From: Nautiliaceae bacterium
GTDB taxonomy: Bacteria > Campylobacterota > Campylobacteria > Campylobacterales > Nautiliaceae
Assembly (NCBI GenBank): GCA_027011225.1
Contig: JALVAK010000022.1
Span: forward strand, 1 to 38,406
Reading direction: 5' to 3'
DNA: 38,406 nt
A program made the translations under genes and the position numbers. This document shows, in pieces, positions 16,034-24,193 of this stretch (the stretch's first letter is position 1; each line of letters starts with the position of its first letter). The notes under the pieces were generated by a model. That model made no database searches and was not told where the DNA came from. It worked only from the letters and a program-made list of their open reading frames with translations.

Positions 16034-16600
16034 CTATTTTGCCATTATCGCATTTTTTGCATCTAAATAACTAACTACAATGCCCTCTTTTGCTTTAGCG
16101 GCAATGTGTGCTTTAATTGCATTTGCAATAGCAATTGAATCTGTTCTATCAAAAGTTTCACCAACTTTTAATTTTCCTTTTACTGTATCTTTTGCAATTG
16201 CATCCAACTCAGCTTGAGTTTTATCTGGATCGGCTAAATAAGCAAGAACATAAGTATCTTTTTGAGATGCTAGTATTTTGAAATCGGCAATTGCTGCATT
16301 AACCGAAGTTTCAGCTTTTTCTTTTGCTAATGCCTCAGCTTTTGTTTTTCCATCAGCTTCTAAAGAAGTTTTTAATTCTTCAATCTCTTTTGCTTGTGCA
16401 TCAATTTGAGCTTGAAGAGTATTCTCTGTATTGCCACCTTTCCCATTTGTTGGGGTAGATAAAGCAGCAAGCACATCACTTAACAAAGCATCTTTTGCAA
16501 TGCCTAGTTCTTCAAGTTTTGCGTTGTATTCTGCATCGGAAACACCAGCTTCTATTTGTTCGGGCGTAAAGCCCATGAATGCTAATACTGTGTTTAACAT
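16034..16600 (-). CDS. Scaffold protein from internal start, 188 aa
   Basis: An in-frame ATG at 16600 (codon 199 of the protease gene) is preceded by GTGAGG with a 5-base spacer, a stronger site than most in this window. It lies exactly at the protease/scaffold boundary. Independent translation would give a free scaffold identical to the C-terminus of the fusion, as established for Mu gpZ within gpI and lambda Nu3 within C. Confidence 0.75.
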   Translation of the reverse strand: MLNTVLAFMGFTPEQIEAGVSDAEYNAKLEELGIAKDALLSDVLAALSTPTNGKGGNTENTLQAQIDAQAKEIEELKTSLEADGKTKAEALAKEKAETSVNAAIADFKILASQKDTYVLAYLADPDKTQAELDAIAKDTVKGKLKVGETFDRTDSIAIANAIKAHIAAKAKEGIVVSYLDAKNAIMAK

Positions 16601-17194
16601 TTTTTCCTCACTATTTTTTGAATTTGTTTCGTAATTACCTGTATAAAAAGCAACATAGTTATCTAACTTATTTTTTCCACCAAGTTCTGATATATTATCA
16701 ATTACTTCATCAACAAAACCAGCATCAAATGCTTGCTGAGAATTAAGCATTGTGCCTTTGTCTAGCATTAATTTTAATTCATCTGGTGTTTTATTGGTTT
16801 TTGCTGTGTAAACTTCGATAAGTGTATTTCTAAAATCTTCTAATTCCTCTGCTGATTTGAATTGGTCTTTATAATCGCCCATTGTCATATTCCAAGGATT
16901 ATGAAGATATAAGAACGAGTTTTTATAGATGGATACTTTTTTACCAGCCAAAACAAAGTATGAAGCTATTGAAGCTGCAAGACCATCTATAATTGTATCA
17001 ACATCACGTTTCTGTATGGAATTGTAAATTGAAAATCCCTCAAAAATACTTCCACCATTTGATTTAACATAAATTTGGAACTTGTTAAAACCCGCAGCTT
17101 CAAGATTAGCAAAAGTTTCATCTACCAACTTTGCAGAGATAAAATCTTCGCCTATGTGGTCATACATTTTTATTGGTGGTGCTAACTTTTTCAT
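16034..17194 (-). CDS. Head maturation protease (ClpP/S14-like) with C-terminal scaffold, 386 aa
   Basis: Residues 1-170 are a ClpP-like fold. SNGGSIFEGFSIYNSI forms the oxyanion strand region, GLAAS carries the nucleophile S75, H98 in LYLHNPW is the catalytic His, and QQAFDAGFVDEV matches the C-terminal catalytic region. From about residue 199 the protein becomes a scaffold: MGFTPEQIEAGVSDAEYNAKLEELGI, then a coiled coil (AQIDAQAKEIEELKTSLEADGKTKAEALAKEKAE) and a helical tail. Mu I/Z and other phages use this protease-scaffold fusion. It would cleave scaffold and capsid N-arms during head maturation. The gene starts a leftward transcript diverging from the terminase operon. Confidence 0.9.
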   Translation of the reverse strand: MKKLAPPIKMYDHIGEDFISAKLVDETFANLEAAGFNKFQIYVKSNGGSIFEGFSIYNSIQKRDVDTIIDGLAASIASYFVLAGKKVSIYKNSFLYLHNPWNMTMGDYKDQFKSAEELEDFRNTLIEVYTAKTNKTPDELKLMLDKGTMLNSQQAFDAGFVDEVIDNISELGGKNKLDNYVAFYTGNYETNSKNSEEKMLNTVLAFMGFTPEQIEAGVSDAEYNAKLEELGIAKDALLSDVLAALSTPTNGKGGNTENTLQAQIDAQAKEIEELKTSLEADGKTKAEALAKEKAETSVNAAIADFKILASQKDTYVLAYLADPDKTQAELDAIAKDTVKGKLKVGETFDRTDSIAIANAIKAHIAAKAKEGIVVSYLDAKNAIMAK

Positions 17195-17379
17195 TAACTT
17201 TACTCTTATTAAATTTTCATTGGAAACTTAACTTATAAGTCAAATATGAGAAAGCACTTTCATTCCAAATACGGATTTGGAACAAAAGTTGCTTAGGTTG
17301 AAGGCTCTGAATTGTATCTTTGCATTAGTAAAAGAAGCTATTTTTTTGTTTCACATATATAATAATGCAAGGTGTGGTT
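17195..17379. promoter_or_regulatory. Divergent promoter region between protease and terminase operons
   Basis: Region between divergently transcribed capsid and packaging genes. It contains a perfect hairpin, TTCCAAAT-ACGG-ATTTGGAA (17263-17282), a possible operator for a late activator or an RNA hairpin, and a TATAAT hexamer at about 17358 near the terminase start. I could not identify convincing paired -35/-10 boxes. Confidence 0.5.
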
Positions 17380-17856
17380 ATGGTTTACAGCCCCGATACA
17401 AAAGCCGAAGTAAAAAAAATGTTTGTAATAGAAGGCAAAGGTTTCGATAATATTGCTAATCACTTTAGCAATAAACCTACAAAACAAACAATAGCCAATT
17501 GGGCTAAAAAGAAAAACAGCAATGGTTCTAATTGGTTTAAAGAACGAGACGATTATACACAATCTCAATACGAATCTTTATCGCCCAAAAGGATGGCTAC
17601 AAAAATATTAAAGAAAATTCATGTAATACTTGATAAGCCCGATGAAGATTTTAATGTTAAAGAGGCAGATGCTTTAGCAAAGTTACGTGTAGCACTCGAA
17701 AAAATTACAGACAAAAGATATCAAATTCCAATGATGTTTGAGCTACTTACCGATCTAATAAAGTTTCTACGAAAACACTACCCTGAACTTGCCAACGAAA
17801 AATTTATTAACGCAATTAGGCATTTCAAAAACGAATTAAAAGAACGGTTAGGATAA
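17380..17856 (+). CDS. Small terminase subunit (Mu gp27/DUF1804-like), 158 aa
   Basis: The ATG at 17380 follows AAGGTG; the ATG at 17365 is less likely. An N-terminal HTH (YSPDTKAEVKKMFVIEGKGFDNIANHFSNKPTKQTIANWAKK, with GFDNIANHF..KPTKQTIANW) is followed by helical segments (PKRMATKILKKIHVILD..., LLTDLIKFLRKHYPELANEKF). This is the usual order of Mu-type small terminases. It would bind phage ends and load the large subunit. Followed by a possible overlapping small gene and then the large terminase. Confidence 0.82.
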   Translation: MVYSPDTKAEVKKMFVIEGKGFDNIANHFSNKPTKQTIANWAKKKNSNGSNWFKERDDYTQSQYESLSPKRMATKILKKIHVILDKPDEDFNVKEADALAKLRVALEKITDKRYQIPMMFELLTDLIKFLRKHYPELANEKFINAIRHFKNELKERLG

Positions 17857-18017
17857 TGCTATTTACAAAAATCAATTTTTGCTCTATGGCAAAAACTAAG
17901 GCTACTTGGCTGTGTTGTAAGCATTTTAAGGTTGACTTGCTTAGAATTGAATTTGAACGGCTTTTGAACGGCATACAGCACTGTTTTTTTAAAAGCCTTG
18001 CTCTTGCAAAAACTTAA
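17856..18017 (+). CDS. Possible small protein, 53 aa
   Basis: ATG overlaps the TAA of the small terminase gene (TAATG), and the frame stays open for 53 codons to TAA at 18015-18017, filling most of the gap before the large terminase. The peptide is basic with a CCKH motif. No independent ribosome site is obvious, so it would rely on coupling. It may be a real small phage protein or chance. Confidence 0.35.
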   Translation: MLFTKINFCSMAKTKATWLCCKHFKVDLLRIEFERLLNGIQHCFFKSLALAKT

Positions 18018-18044
18018 TTTTTAACAATTAGAGAAAAACACAAA

Positions 18045-19604
18045 ATGAACACCTCTATAAAGCAGTTAGATGATAATTTTGAAATCTTCCTCGACTCGGT
18101 AATTATCGAGGATAGCAACACAGATTTAACGCCCGAAAAAAGAGCCGAGAGAATTAAACTAGCTAATGTCGATGACTTTGCATTTTGCAATATTTATTTC
18201 CCTCATATATTTAGTGAACCATATAATAAAGTGCATAGGCACATTGAAACATTAACTAAAGGGAAGCATACAATCTCTGGTGCAAGGCGTATTGGCAAAA
18301 CCGCTTTTACTGTTGTATCTAAACTTATAAAACCTATTGCAATAGGTAACAACGGTTTGTTGGGCATTGGTTTAAGAACACAAGAAAATGCTCGTGAACG
18401 TTCTGCAGCACTTGTTAGGTTAATAAAACGTAATAAAAAATTGCAATACGATTATAGTATAAATATCCAACAAGATAAAAAAGGGCATTACATTATTAAT
18501 AACACAACCCTTTTAGCTTTTTCTTACGAAACTGGTTTGCGTAATATTTTGGACGATGACTTTAAAAGATTCAAAGTGCTTGTGCTGGATGATCTTTATA
18601 ATATGACCTCGGTTACTTCCGAACGTGATAACGATAAAGTTACCGACTTTGTCCTTTCAGAAGCAGACGGACAGTTAGAACCAGATGGTTTAAGAATATT
18701 TCTTGGTAACTCTATAAACGAAGATTGCCCCATTGTGCGTATAAAAGAGAAGTTTCCTAAAACTCATTTCTCGTTACCTGCACTAATTAACGATAAAACT
18801 TGTTGGAAAGAGAGCAAAAAATATACAACCAAATATTGGAACCATCTAAAAGAGACTATCCCTTTTTCTGTTTGGATGGGTGAGTATATGGACGACCCCC
18901 TTGTAAAAGGAGAAATGTTAGATATAGATTGGCTTCGCACAATAAATATTAATACTATTAAAATAGTTGCTTCAATTTCTGCAATTGACCCCAGCACTGG
19001 TTCATCGCCATCGGCAAGTTATAAAGGGATTGTTACTCTTGGAATTACTAACAAAGCCCAAGCAGTTATGTTAGAACTCTATTTACGCAAAGAAGGCTAC
19101 CTCTCTGTGTTCGATTATGTCTTTTCAATACGTGCAAAATACACACATTGGAAAACTTTGCTATTTGAAAATAACTTTAACCAATGGTTTAATGCACAAC
19201 CTTATTACGATAAATGGAGAATTGAAAGAGGCAACAATCTTTCAATAATGCCATTTGATGCAAAGCACCTTAAAACAGATTATTACGGTTCCGATAAAGA
19301 TGCTAGAATTATGAATCTTGTTTTCCCACATCAAACTGGTTCGTTTAGCTACTCCGATACAATTTTTTCTGGTGGTGGAAAATCTATCAAAGCTCTTTCT
19401 CAAGATGCAAAAATTTACTTAAGTCAATACTTAGGTTTTGGTAAAGCAAAGAAAAAACTTGACGGACTTGATGCGGCTGCAACAGCATTTATTATGCTTC
19501 CAAGATATTTAGAAACTGGAAGTTTCAAACAACTTAAAGGACGCAGATACGGCAACAACGAGGATAGTTGGTTAAACAGAGATAAATATTCATATAGAAA
19601 ATAA
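18045..19604 (+). CDS. Large terminase subunit (Mu gp28-like), 519 aa
   Basis: ATPase domain first: Walker A GARRIGKT at residues 79-86 and Walker B VLVLDD at about 178-183, with the following SER as a coupling-motif candidate. The C-terminal nuclease of RNase H fold begins ISAIDPSTGSS (D315) and includes an acidic pair near 476-480 (LDGLDAAATAF). It powers DNA packaging and cuts headful ends, in Mu including flanking host DNA. Upstream purine-rich GAGAAAA precedes the ATG. Ordinary length for the family. Confidence 0.93.
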   Translation: MNTSIKQLDDNFEIFLDSVIIEDSNTDLTPEKRAERIKLANVDDFAFCNIYFPHIFSEPYNKVHRHIETLTKGKHTISGARRIGKTAFTVVSKLIKPIAIGNNGLLGIGLRTQENARERSAALVRLIKRNKKLQYDYSINIQQDKKGHYIINNTTLLAFSYETGLRNILDDDFKRFKVLVLDDLYNMTSVTSERDNDKVTDFVLSEADGQLEPDGLRIFLGNSINEDCPIVRIKEKFPKTHFSLPALINDKTCWKESKKYTTKYWNHLKETIPFSVWMGEYMDDPLVKGEMLDIDWLRTININTIKIVASISAIDPSTGSSPSASYKGIVTLGITNKAQAVMLELYLRKEGYLSVFDYVFSIRAKYTHWKTLLFENNFNQWFNAQPYYDKWRIERGNNLSIMPFDAKHLKTDYYGSDKDARIMNLVFPHQTGSFSYSDTIFSGGGKSIKALSQDAKIYLSQYLGFGKAKKKLDGLDAAATAFIMLPRYLETGSFKQLKGRRYGNNEDSWLNRDKYSYRK

Positions 19605-19616
19605 TTAAAAAGCAAT

Positions 19617-19680
19617 TGTGAATGTTGAATTGTGAATTGTGAATGACCATGCTTTTAATTCAACATTCATAATTCATAAT
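19617..19680. repeat. Intergenic inverted repeat
   Basis: GAATGTTGAATT on the left pairs with AATTCAACATTC on the right, within the gap between terminase and portal genes. Similar TTCATAATTCA-type sequence recurs at 21500-21535. Typical of AT-rich nomadic repeats. Confidence 0.6.
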
Positions 19681-19699
19681 TTATAATTTTGGAGAAAAC

Positions 19700-20848
19700 A
19701 TGGCACTAAAAATAAATAAAAGAATTGGCGATATTACACCAAACTTTAACCCTAGGTATTTTAAAGAAGCATACAACAATTATAAACTCGGACGTGTTGC
19801 TAAACTAGTTGCTATGATTGAGTTTGCCGAAATAGACTCGCACGTGGCTGGGTGCTTACTTGGACGTGATGCGGGGTATAAAAAAGAGTGGTCCATAACT
19901 CCAGCATCCGATAATGAACAAGATGTTCAAATTGCCGAGTTCTTTACAGAATACTTCAAATCAATTGGCATGAGAGATTTGTTTGAAGATATAATGGATG
20001 CAAAAAAGAAAAAATTTGTTGTCTTAGAATTTGAAAATTGGGATATATTAAAAGTGGGCAACCAAGAAAAACAAGTTCCAACAGAAATTAGAAAAATGCA
20101 CCAAAAATATTTTAGGCTCGATACTAAAGATAACAACAAACTAAAAATTGATGATGGCAACAACCTTTTAGATATTCCAGAAACTGGTGGCTTTCCTATT
20201 GTTTACAAGCGTAACCCAATAATGCTACCAGTATTACGAGATTTTATACTAAAAGAATTTGGTGTAGAAAGTTGGGCAGCATTTATGGAAACCTTTGGCG
20301 AACCCTTTATTATTGGTAAATATCCACCAGGCTCCGATGCAGCTTTTATTAGCCAGCTCGAAGAAGCTGTAAACTCACTTGGTGCATCAAGTAGAGGCGT
20401 TGCTCCTATGGGTTCCGAAATTGAAATAAAAGAGAGCCATCGTAGCACCGGAGACCACGAAAAGTTTGCGGGATACTCCGATAAAGGAATTGCCATTTCT
20501 CTACTAGGGCATGCAAATGCCGTGCAACAAAGCTCCACAATGCAAATTGGCGAAAACCTTGCACCATACAAAGTAAAGTTAGAACTTGCTGTTGACGATA
20601 TTTATTTTATAGAAACACAAATACAAGCACTATTACGGTTTCTAATTATTCGTAACTATGCAGGAGTTACAAAATTTCCTACTTTTAGCATAGACAAATC
20701 GGAACCAATAAATGTAAAAGAATTTCTTTTGGTTTTAGACCAGGCATACGAGCAAGGTATGGAAGTTAATCCATCGGAATACGCAAAACTTGGGATGCAA
20801 GTAAGTGATAAACAAAAACCTCTTTCAAAAACTGATTTGTTGGATTAA
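19700..20848 (+). CDS. Portal protein (Mu gp29/DUF935 family), 382 aa
   Basis: Good GGAG site before the ATG. The sequence has the DUF935 hallmarks: DSHVAGCLLGRDAGYKKEWSITPASD near the start, then the segment ILKEFGVESWAAFMETFGEPFIIGKYPPGSD and SRGVAPMGSEIEIKES, followed by ISLLGHANAVQQSS. These forms recur in Mu-like portals. The portal ring connects head and tail and is the packaging channel. Somewhat shorter than Mu gp29. The gpF-like minor head gene that normally follows is not here but at 30148-30891. Confidence 0.93.
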   Translation: MALKINKRIGDITPNFNPRYFKEAYNNYKLGRVAKLVAMIEFAEIDSHVAGCLLGRDAGYKKEWSITPASDNEQDVQIAEFFTEYFKSIGMRDLFEDIMDAKKKKFVVLEFENWDILKVGNQEKQVPTEIRKMHQKYFRLDTKDNNKLKIDDGNNLLDIPETGGFPIVYKRNPIMLPVLRDFILKEFGVESWAAFMETFGEPFIIGKYPPGSDAAFISQLEEAVNSLGASSRGVAPMGSEIEIKESHRSTGDHEKFAGYSDKGIAISLLGHANAVQQSSTMQIGENLAPYKVKLELAVDDIYFIETQIQALLRFLIIRNYAGVTKFPTFSIDKSEPINVKEFLLVLDQAYEQGMEVNPSEYAKLGMQVSDKQKPLSKTDLLD

Positions 20849-20852
20849 GATT

Positions 20853-21350
20853 ATGAGTTTTTTGGATAGCAGTAAACGGCAAGTATTCTTAAACAAAATT
20901 GCTCTTGCAATAAGGTTTATTATCCGTAATAGAACCAAAGAGGGCAAGGACGTTGAAGGAAATCCTTTTAAAGCCTACAACCTTAATTATGCTAAAAAAA
21001 GGAAACGCCACGGCTTACCAACATCGCCACCAGATTTAGAGTTTGATGAAAAGTCTGGAATGATACACCGCATAGACCACGAGGTATTTAACGATAATAA
21101 ATCAGTGGAAATTTTTATTAACTCTCCACAAAAAGAACAATTAGCAATTTACCACAACATTATGGGTGCTGGTAAAAGCAAAGTGATAAGAGAATTTTGG
21201 GGGTTAAGTAAAGCAGAAAATGAAAAACTATTTACGCTAATTGACGATACAATGGGCGATTTAGCTATTAAAATGACAGAAGAAGAAGTAGTTGAAATAT
21301 TAAAAGATTTAGAAAAACAATCTACAAAAACAGTTTTTAGAGATAAATAA
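20853..21350 (+). CDS. Phage virion morphogenesis protein (Mu gpG-like), 165 aa
   Basis: Start set at 20853, just after the portal stop; the longer frame from 20805 lies inside the portal gene. Contains the typical gpG/tail-completion segment RTKEGKDVEGNPFKAYNLNYAKKRKRHG and the REFWGLS motif late in the protein. Such proteins act in head-tail joining. Confidence 0.85.
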   Translation: MSFLDSSKRQVFLNKIALAIRFIIRNRTKEGKDVEGNPFKAYNLNYAKKRKRHGLPTSPPDLEFDEKSGMIHRIDHEVFNDNKSVEIFINSPQKEQLAIYHNIMGAGKSKVIREFWGLSKAENEKLFTLIDDTMGDLAIKMTEEEVVEILKDLEKQSTKTVFRDK

Positions 21351-21546
21351 AAAGCATGTCATTTCAAAATGACAGATTAAGATTAAAGAGCTTTTGCTTT
21401 TCAACTTTAGCTCACTTTAGGCACTTTTAGAAAAAGATTAAGAATTAAGAGTAAGATTAAGAAAAACAATGATGAATTATAAACAAAAGCCCTTTGCTCT
21501 TAATTCACAATTCATAATTCAGCATTCATAATTTATTGGAGGAATA
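21351..21546. repeat. Repeat-rich intergenic region
   Basis: Contains a small hairpin GTCATTT-CAA-AATGAC (about 21358-21372), CACTTTAGGCACTTTTAG (related to the terminator at 22543-22587), several GATTAAGA/AATTAAGA runs and TTCATAATTCA repeats near 21510-21530. No gene is seen. Confidence 0.6.
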
Positions 21547-21963
21547 ATGGCACTAGTTACAAACGCATGGGTAAAAGATAATTTTGTTCAATTTAACAGT
21601 TACTATATTGATGAAAATGGAGTTTATCAAGAAACAATTTTAACTAGCGAAATTGAACTTAGCGAAAATAAACTTAACGAATATGTTGATGTAGATGCAG
21701 ATTCTCTTACAAGTTCGTTAAAACTGCACCTACTTAATATTATTAAATATCGTGGTTTTGTGCGTAAACATGGCGATACCGAGTTTGACCGTGATCCGCA
21801 AATTGTAAAAGATTACAACGCTACTATTGAAACTTTAGAAAATATTAAAAGTGGCGAGGGTAAACTTGAAGCTCGTGAAATTGCAACCGAAAACACTGTT
21901 AAAGTTACTGCTAAACCTCGTAGGTTTGGTAATGCCGATGGTAGTAGAAATTGGTTCACCTAA
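21547..21963 (+). CDS. Head-tail connector protein (Mu gp36/DUF1320-like), 138 aa
   Basis: GGAGG precedes the ATG. The helical middle (SLKLHLLNIIKYRGFVRKHGDTEFDRDPQIVKDYNATIETLENIKSGEGKL) with the pattern DRDPQIVKDYNATIETLENIKSG fits DUF1320 connector proteins of Mu-like phages. Residues 1-40 form an N-terminal beta section. C-terminal NADGSRNWF resembles other Mu-like family members. Confidence 0.75.
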   Translation: MALVTNAWVKDNFVQFNSYYIDENGVYQETILTSEIELSENKLNEYVDVDADSLTSSLKLHLLNIIKYRGFVRKHGDTEFDRDPQIVKDYNATIETLENIKSGEGKLEAREIATENTVKVTAKPRRFGNADGSRNWFT

Positions 21964-22085
21964 TGCTTCGATACAATTCCAACATAAAAAACATGTCGGA
22001 ATCACTCAGCAACCGTTGAACTGATAAAAAAAACAAGTGTCATTGCGAACCCAACGCTTTTTGTTGGGTGTGGCAATCTCCAACA
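21962..22085. repeat. Nomadic palindromic repeats
   Basis: TGCTTCGATACAATTCC and GGAATCACTCAGCAACC face each other (21963-22014), the same family as 11283-11363. They are followed by a GTCATTGCGA..GCAATCTCC element (about 22039-22083) with an inner CCCAAC-GCTTTTT-GTTGGG hairpin. Both types are common dispersed repeats in bacteria. Confidence 0.7.
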
Positions 22086-22109
22086 GATTAAGAATTAAGA
22101 GGAAGTAAA

Positions 22110-22535
22110 ATGATAAACATACAAAATGCAATTATAGCAAGGGTTAAAGAAGCAACTAATAGCGATGGTGCTTTAATATTTGATGCAAATTCCGTTGGTG
22201 CTTATACAAATGAGATTAGTAAAAAGGGTATTGAAACATCTAAAAAACTTCCAGCAGCTTTAGTTATGTTCCGCTCTGGCGAATATAAAGAGGGCAAGTT
22301 TGATGTTTTGGTTATTACCGAATCTCAAAGTTTTGATAAACAGACTAATATGAATAATAATTTAAATCAAAGCTCCGAGCTATTAAATTATTTTTCTAAC
22401 TACCCAGGATGGGATTACGAAGCAAAACCTTATGTTATAGACGAAAGTGAACAAAAAAGCCAAATTGGGTTAGTAATGCAATCAGGAAGGCATACGGTTA
22501 TTGGTGTTTCTATTTATGTTAAAAAACTAAGTTAA
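22110..22535 (+). CDS. Connector/tail-joining protein (Mu gp37/DUF1834-like), 141 aa
   Basis: Follows the DUF1320 gene as in Mu. The sequence (NIQNAIIARVKEAT..., LPAALVMFRSGEYKEGKFDVLVITESQSFDKQTNMNNNLN, GVSIYVKKLS end) fits DUF1834 proteins: an N-terminal helix followed by beta-strands. GAGG with a 7-base spacer supports the start. Last gene of the rightward packaging/connector operon, followed by a strong bidirectional terminator. Confidence 0.75.
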   Translation: MINIQNAIIARVKEATNSDGALIFDANSVGAYTNEISKKGIETSKKLPAALVMFRSGEYKEGKFDVLVITESQSFDKQTNMNNNLNQSSELLNYFSNYPGWDYEAKPYVIDESEQKSQIGLVMQSGRHTVIGVSIYVKKLS

Positions 22536-22542
22536 AAGTTTT

Positions 22543-22587
22543 AAGTGCCTAAAGTGAACTAGCTTTTGCTCTTAACTTTAGGCACTT
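22543..22587. terminator. Bidirectional terminator between convergent operons
   Basis: A perfect 13-bp inverted repeat, AAGTGCCTAAAGT (22543-22555) and ACTTTAGGCACTT (22575-22587), lies exactly between the rightward connector operon and the leftward accessory genes. AT-rich flanks supply T-tracts on both sides. Confidence 0.75.
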
Positions 22588-22600
22588 TTAACTTTACACT

Positions 22601-22801
22601 TTAGGCATTTTTTTTAACCTCCACTTTAGTAGCAAAAGACCTCATATTTAATATTACAAAATAAAGCCCTTGGCTTACTACACAATCACTAATGCCAACC
22701 TCGTGTTCAAGCTGCATCACGCCCTGATGTAGCATTGTTAGGTTAGATATCATTAATTCGTAAAAGTAACTAGCCTCTTCTATTTCCACTTCCATTTTCA
22801 T
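22601..22801 (-). CDS. Hypothetical protein, 66 aa
   Basis: Short protein with an N-terminal acidic stretch (MKMEVEIEEASYFYELMISNLTML) and no clear motif. It begins two bases after the stop of the ORF6N-type gene, so the two are probably cotranscribed. Function unknown. Confidence 0.5.
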   Translation of the reverse strand: MKMEVEIEEASYFYELMISNLTMLHQGVMQLEHEVGISDCVVSQGLYFVILNMRSFATKVEVKKNA

Positions 22802-22803
22802 AA

Positions 22804-23454
22804 TTATGCCTCGGCACTAAACAATGTATTTTCGTTTGCTTCAAAACGCCTCTGTTTTTTGCTACCACTTATATACTGATATGGTATTAAGTGAGTTGCA
22901 TTGTAGGGTTTATAAAACCCTAACAGCTTATCCGCTTTTTTCATTTTAGAGTATGGCAAATCTAATGCTTTGCAAAGTTCTTTACGGCTTAAACCTAACT
23001 TTCTGAACTTTTTATACCTTCCCAATTTACGTGGCGGTATTTCGTAAAGCACAGCATCATCCATATTGGCAATTTGTAATTGCTCTTCTAAACTCTCATA
23101 CTTAATTGCTAGTTCTTGATACTCCGATACGTGGATATACTCTTTGGTTCTAATTGCCTTTATCATTTTAGCAAAAACTCTACGAAACTCTTTTGCTTTT
23201 TCAGAACGTGATATCATACAGAGAGTGTAAATTTGTTCTTCACTTAAAAGTAATGTTGGACGACCAACGACATTTTTAAACTTAGAGTTTAAAAACCCTT
23301 CAAATTCATCAATGTTTCTTTTAATAGTTTGATGAATATTTTGGATTGAAATTCCAAGTACTTCTGAAATTTTAGAGATGGAAAGATAAAATTCATTATC
23401 CTTGCGGATAACTTCTGTTTCGGATAAACCGAAATACTGCATTGTGTTTGTCAT
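22804..23454 (-). CDS. Phage regulatory/antirepressor-like protein (ORF6N/Bro-N type), 216 aa
   Basis: Start set at 23454 with a TGGAGG site; the longer frame enters the structured leader. The N-terminal 100 residues (YLSISKISEVLGISIQNIHQTIKRNIDEFEGF..., LLLSEEQIYTLCMISRSEKAKEFRRVFAKMIKAIR) have the layout of Bro-N/ORF6N/Rha-like DNA-binding domains. The C-terminus (YKKFRKLGLSRKELCKALDLPYSKMKKADKLLG) looks like a second HTH. Such proteins are phage antirepressors or regulators. Its leader contains a folded element (23495-23561), suggesting post-transcriptional control. Confidence 0.7.
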   Translation of the reverse strand: MTNTMQYFGLSETEVIRKDNEFYLSISKISEVLGISIQNIHQTIKRNIDEFEGFLNSKFKNVVGRPTLLLSEEQIYTLCMISRSEKAKEFRRVFAKMIKAIRTKEYIHVSEYQELAIKYESLEEQLQIANMDDAVLYEIPPRKLGRYKKFRKLGLSRKELCKALDLPYSKMKKADKLLGFYKPYNATHLIPYQYISGSKKQRRFEANENTLFSAEA

Positions 23455-23494
23455 TTCTGACCTCCAGTAAATTAATTGAACATTAATAAAAAAA

Positions 23495-23561
23495 AGGCAA
23501 CTCTTGTTCACTCCTTTACTGGAAGGGAGCATCCGCACTCACGTAGCGGATAGAGTTGCCT
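23495..23561. ncRNA. Three-way-junction structured element in a leader
   Basis: Outer stem AGGCAACTCT (23495-23504) / AGAGTTGCCT (23552-23561). Inner hairpins are CTCCTTT/AAGGGAG (23511-23517, 23523-23529) and ATCCGC/GCGGAT (23531-23536, 23546-23551). On the minus strand it is followed by eight Ts. A direct repeat CTCCAGTAAATT..TTGAAC flanks the area (23462 and 23613). It could be a terminator-attenuator, a small RNA or a remnant mobile palindrome. No known RNA family is recognised. Confidence 0.45.
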
Positions 23562-23662
23562 AAATCAGTTTCTATTTAAAATAGAAAAATCCGCTTTAGG
23601 GCGGAGCTTTCACTCCAGTAAATTTTTGAACGCTGTAAAAGTAAGTGATATTTTTGATAATG

Positions 23663-24193
23663 TCAAATTTCATCATCATTCTTTATATTTTTATTATAGA
23701 AGTCTTTAAGCCTCTCAAAGTTTGTTTTTGTAAAATATCTTACCAAACTATAATCGGCTCTAATTTTTAGTTCAATTTCTTTTGCATTACATATTTTCTC
23801 TATAAACTTCTTGTTTACTTCATAGCTTGCACCTTCCGAGACCAATCCGCTTAGAACTTCTCTTGCATCAGAACTCCCATCGCCACTTAACTCATGTTTT
23901 TTGCCGTCAATTAATAACACAAGCGATTCGCCTTCGGGGATAAAAATCCAACTGCTACCAATATATCTTAAAATTATAAAATAAGTAGTTGGTGTTGCAC
24001 CACTAGTTTTATATAAATCAAAATACACATGTCCCCTTTGCCCATCGCTTCCCAATAAGTTCCACCTTGTTTGTTGTGTCCGTATATTTTCAAATCTATC
24101 ATAACTATCCATCACCTTATACTTTAGCGTTGCACAACTCTGCAACAACAACGTAGTTAATAAAACGGATAAAATAATAATTAGTTTTTTCAT
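23663..24193 (-). CDS. Lipoprotein, 176 aa
   Basis: N-terminal MKKLIIILSVLLTTLLLQSC is a clear lipoprotein signal with lipobox LQSC (Cys20). The mature domain is mixed alpha/beta (GHVYFDLYKTSGATPTTYFIILRYIGSSWIFIPEGESLVLLIDGKKHEL) with no known family. Its start overlaps the end of the upstream gene by four bases (ATGA), indicating a shared operon. A prophage-encoded surface lipoprotein could alter the lysogen (superinfection exclusion or host-beneficial moron), but this is speculation. Confidence 0.75.
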   Translation of the reverse strand: MKKLIIILSVLLTTLLLQSCATLKYKVMDSYDRFENIRTQQTRWNLLGSDGQRGHVYFDLYKTSGATPTTYFIILRYIGSSWIFIPEGESLVLLIDGKKHELSGDGSSDAREVLSGLVSEGASYEVNKKFIEKICNAKEIELKIRADYSLVRYFTKTNFERLKDFYNKNIKNDDEI

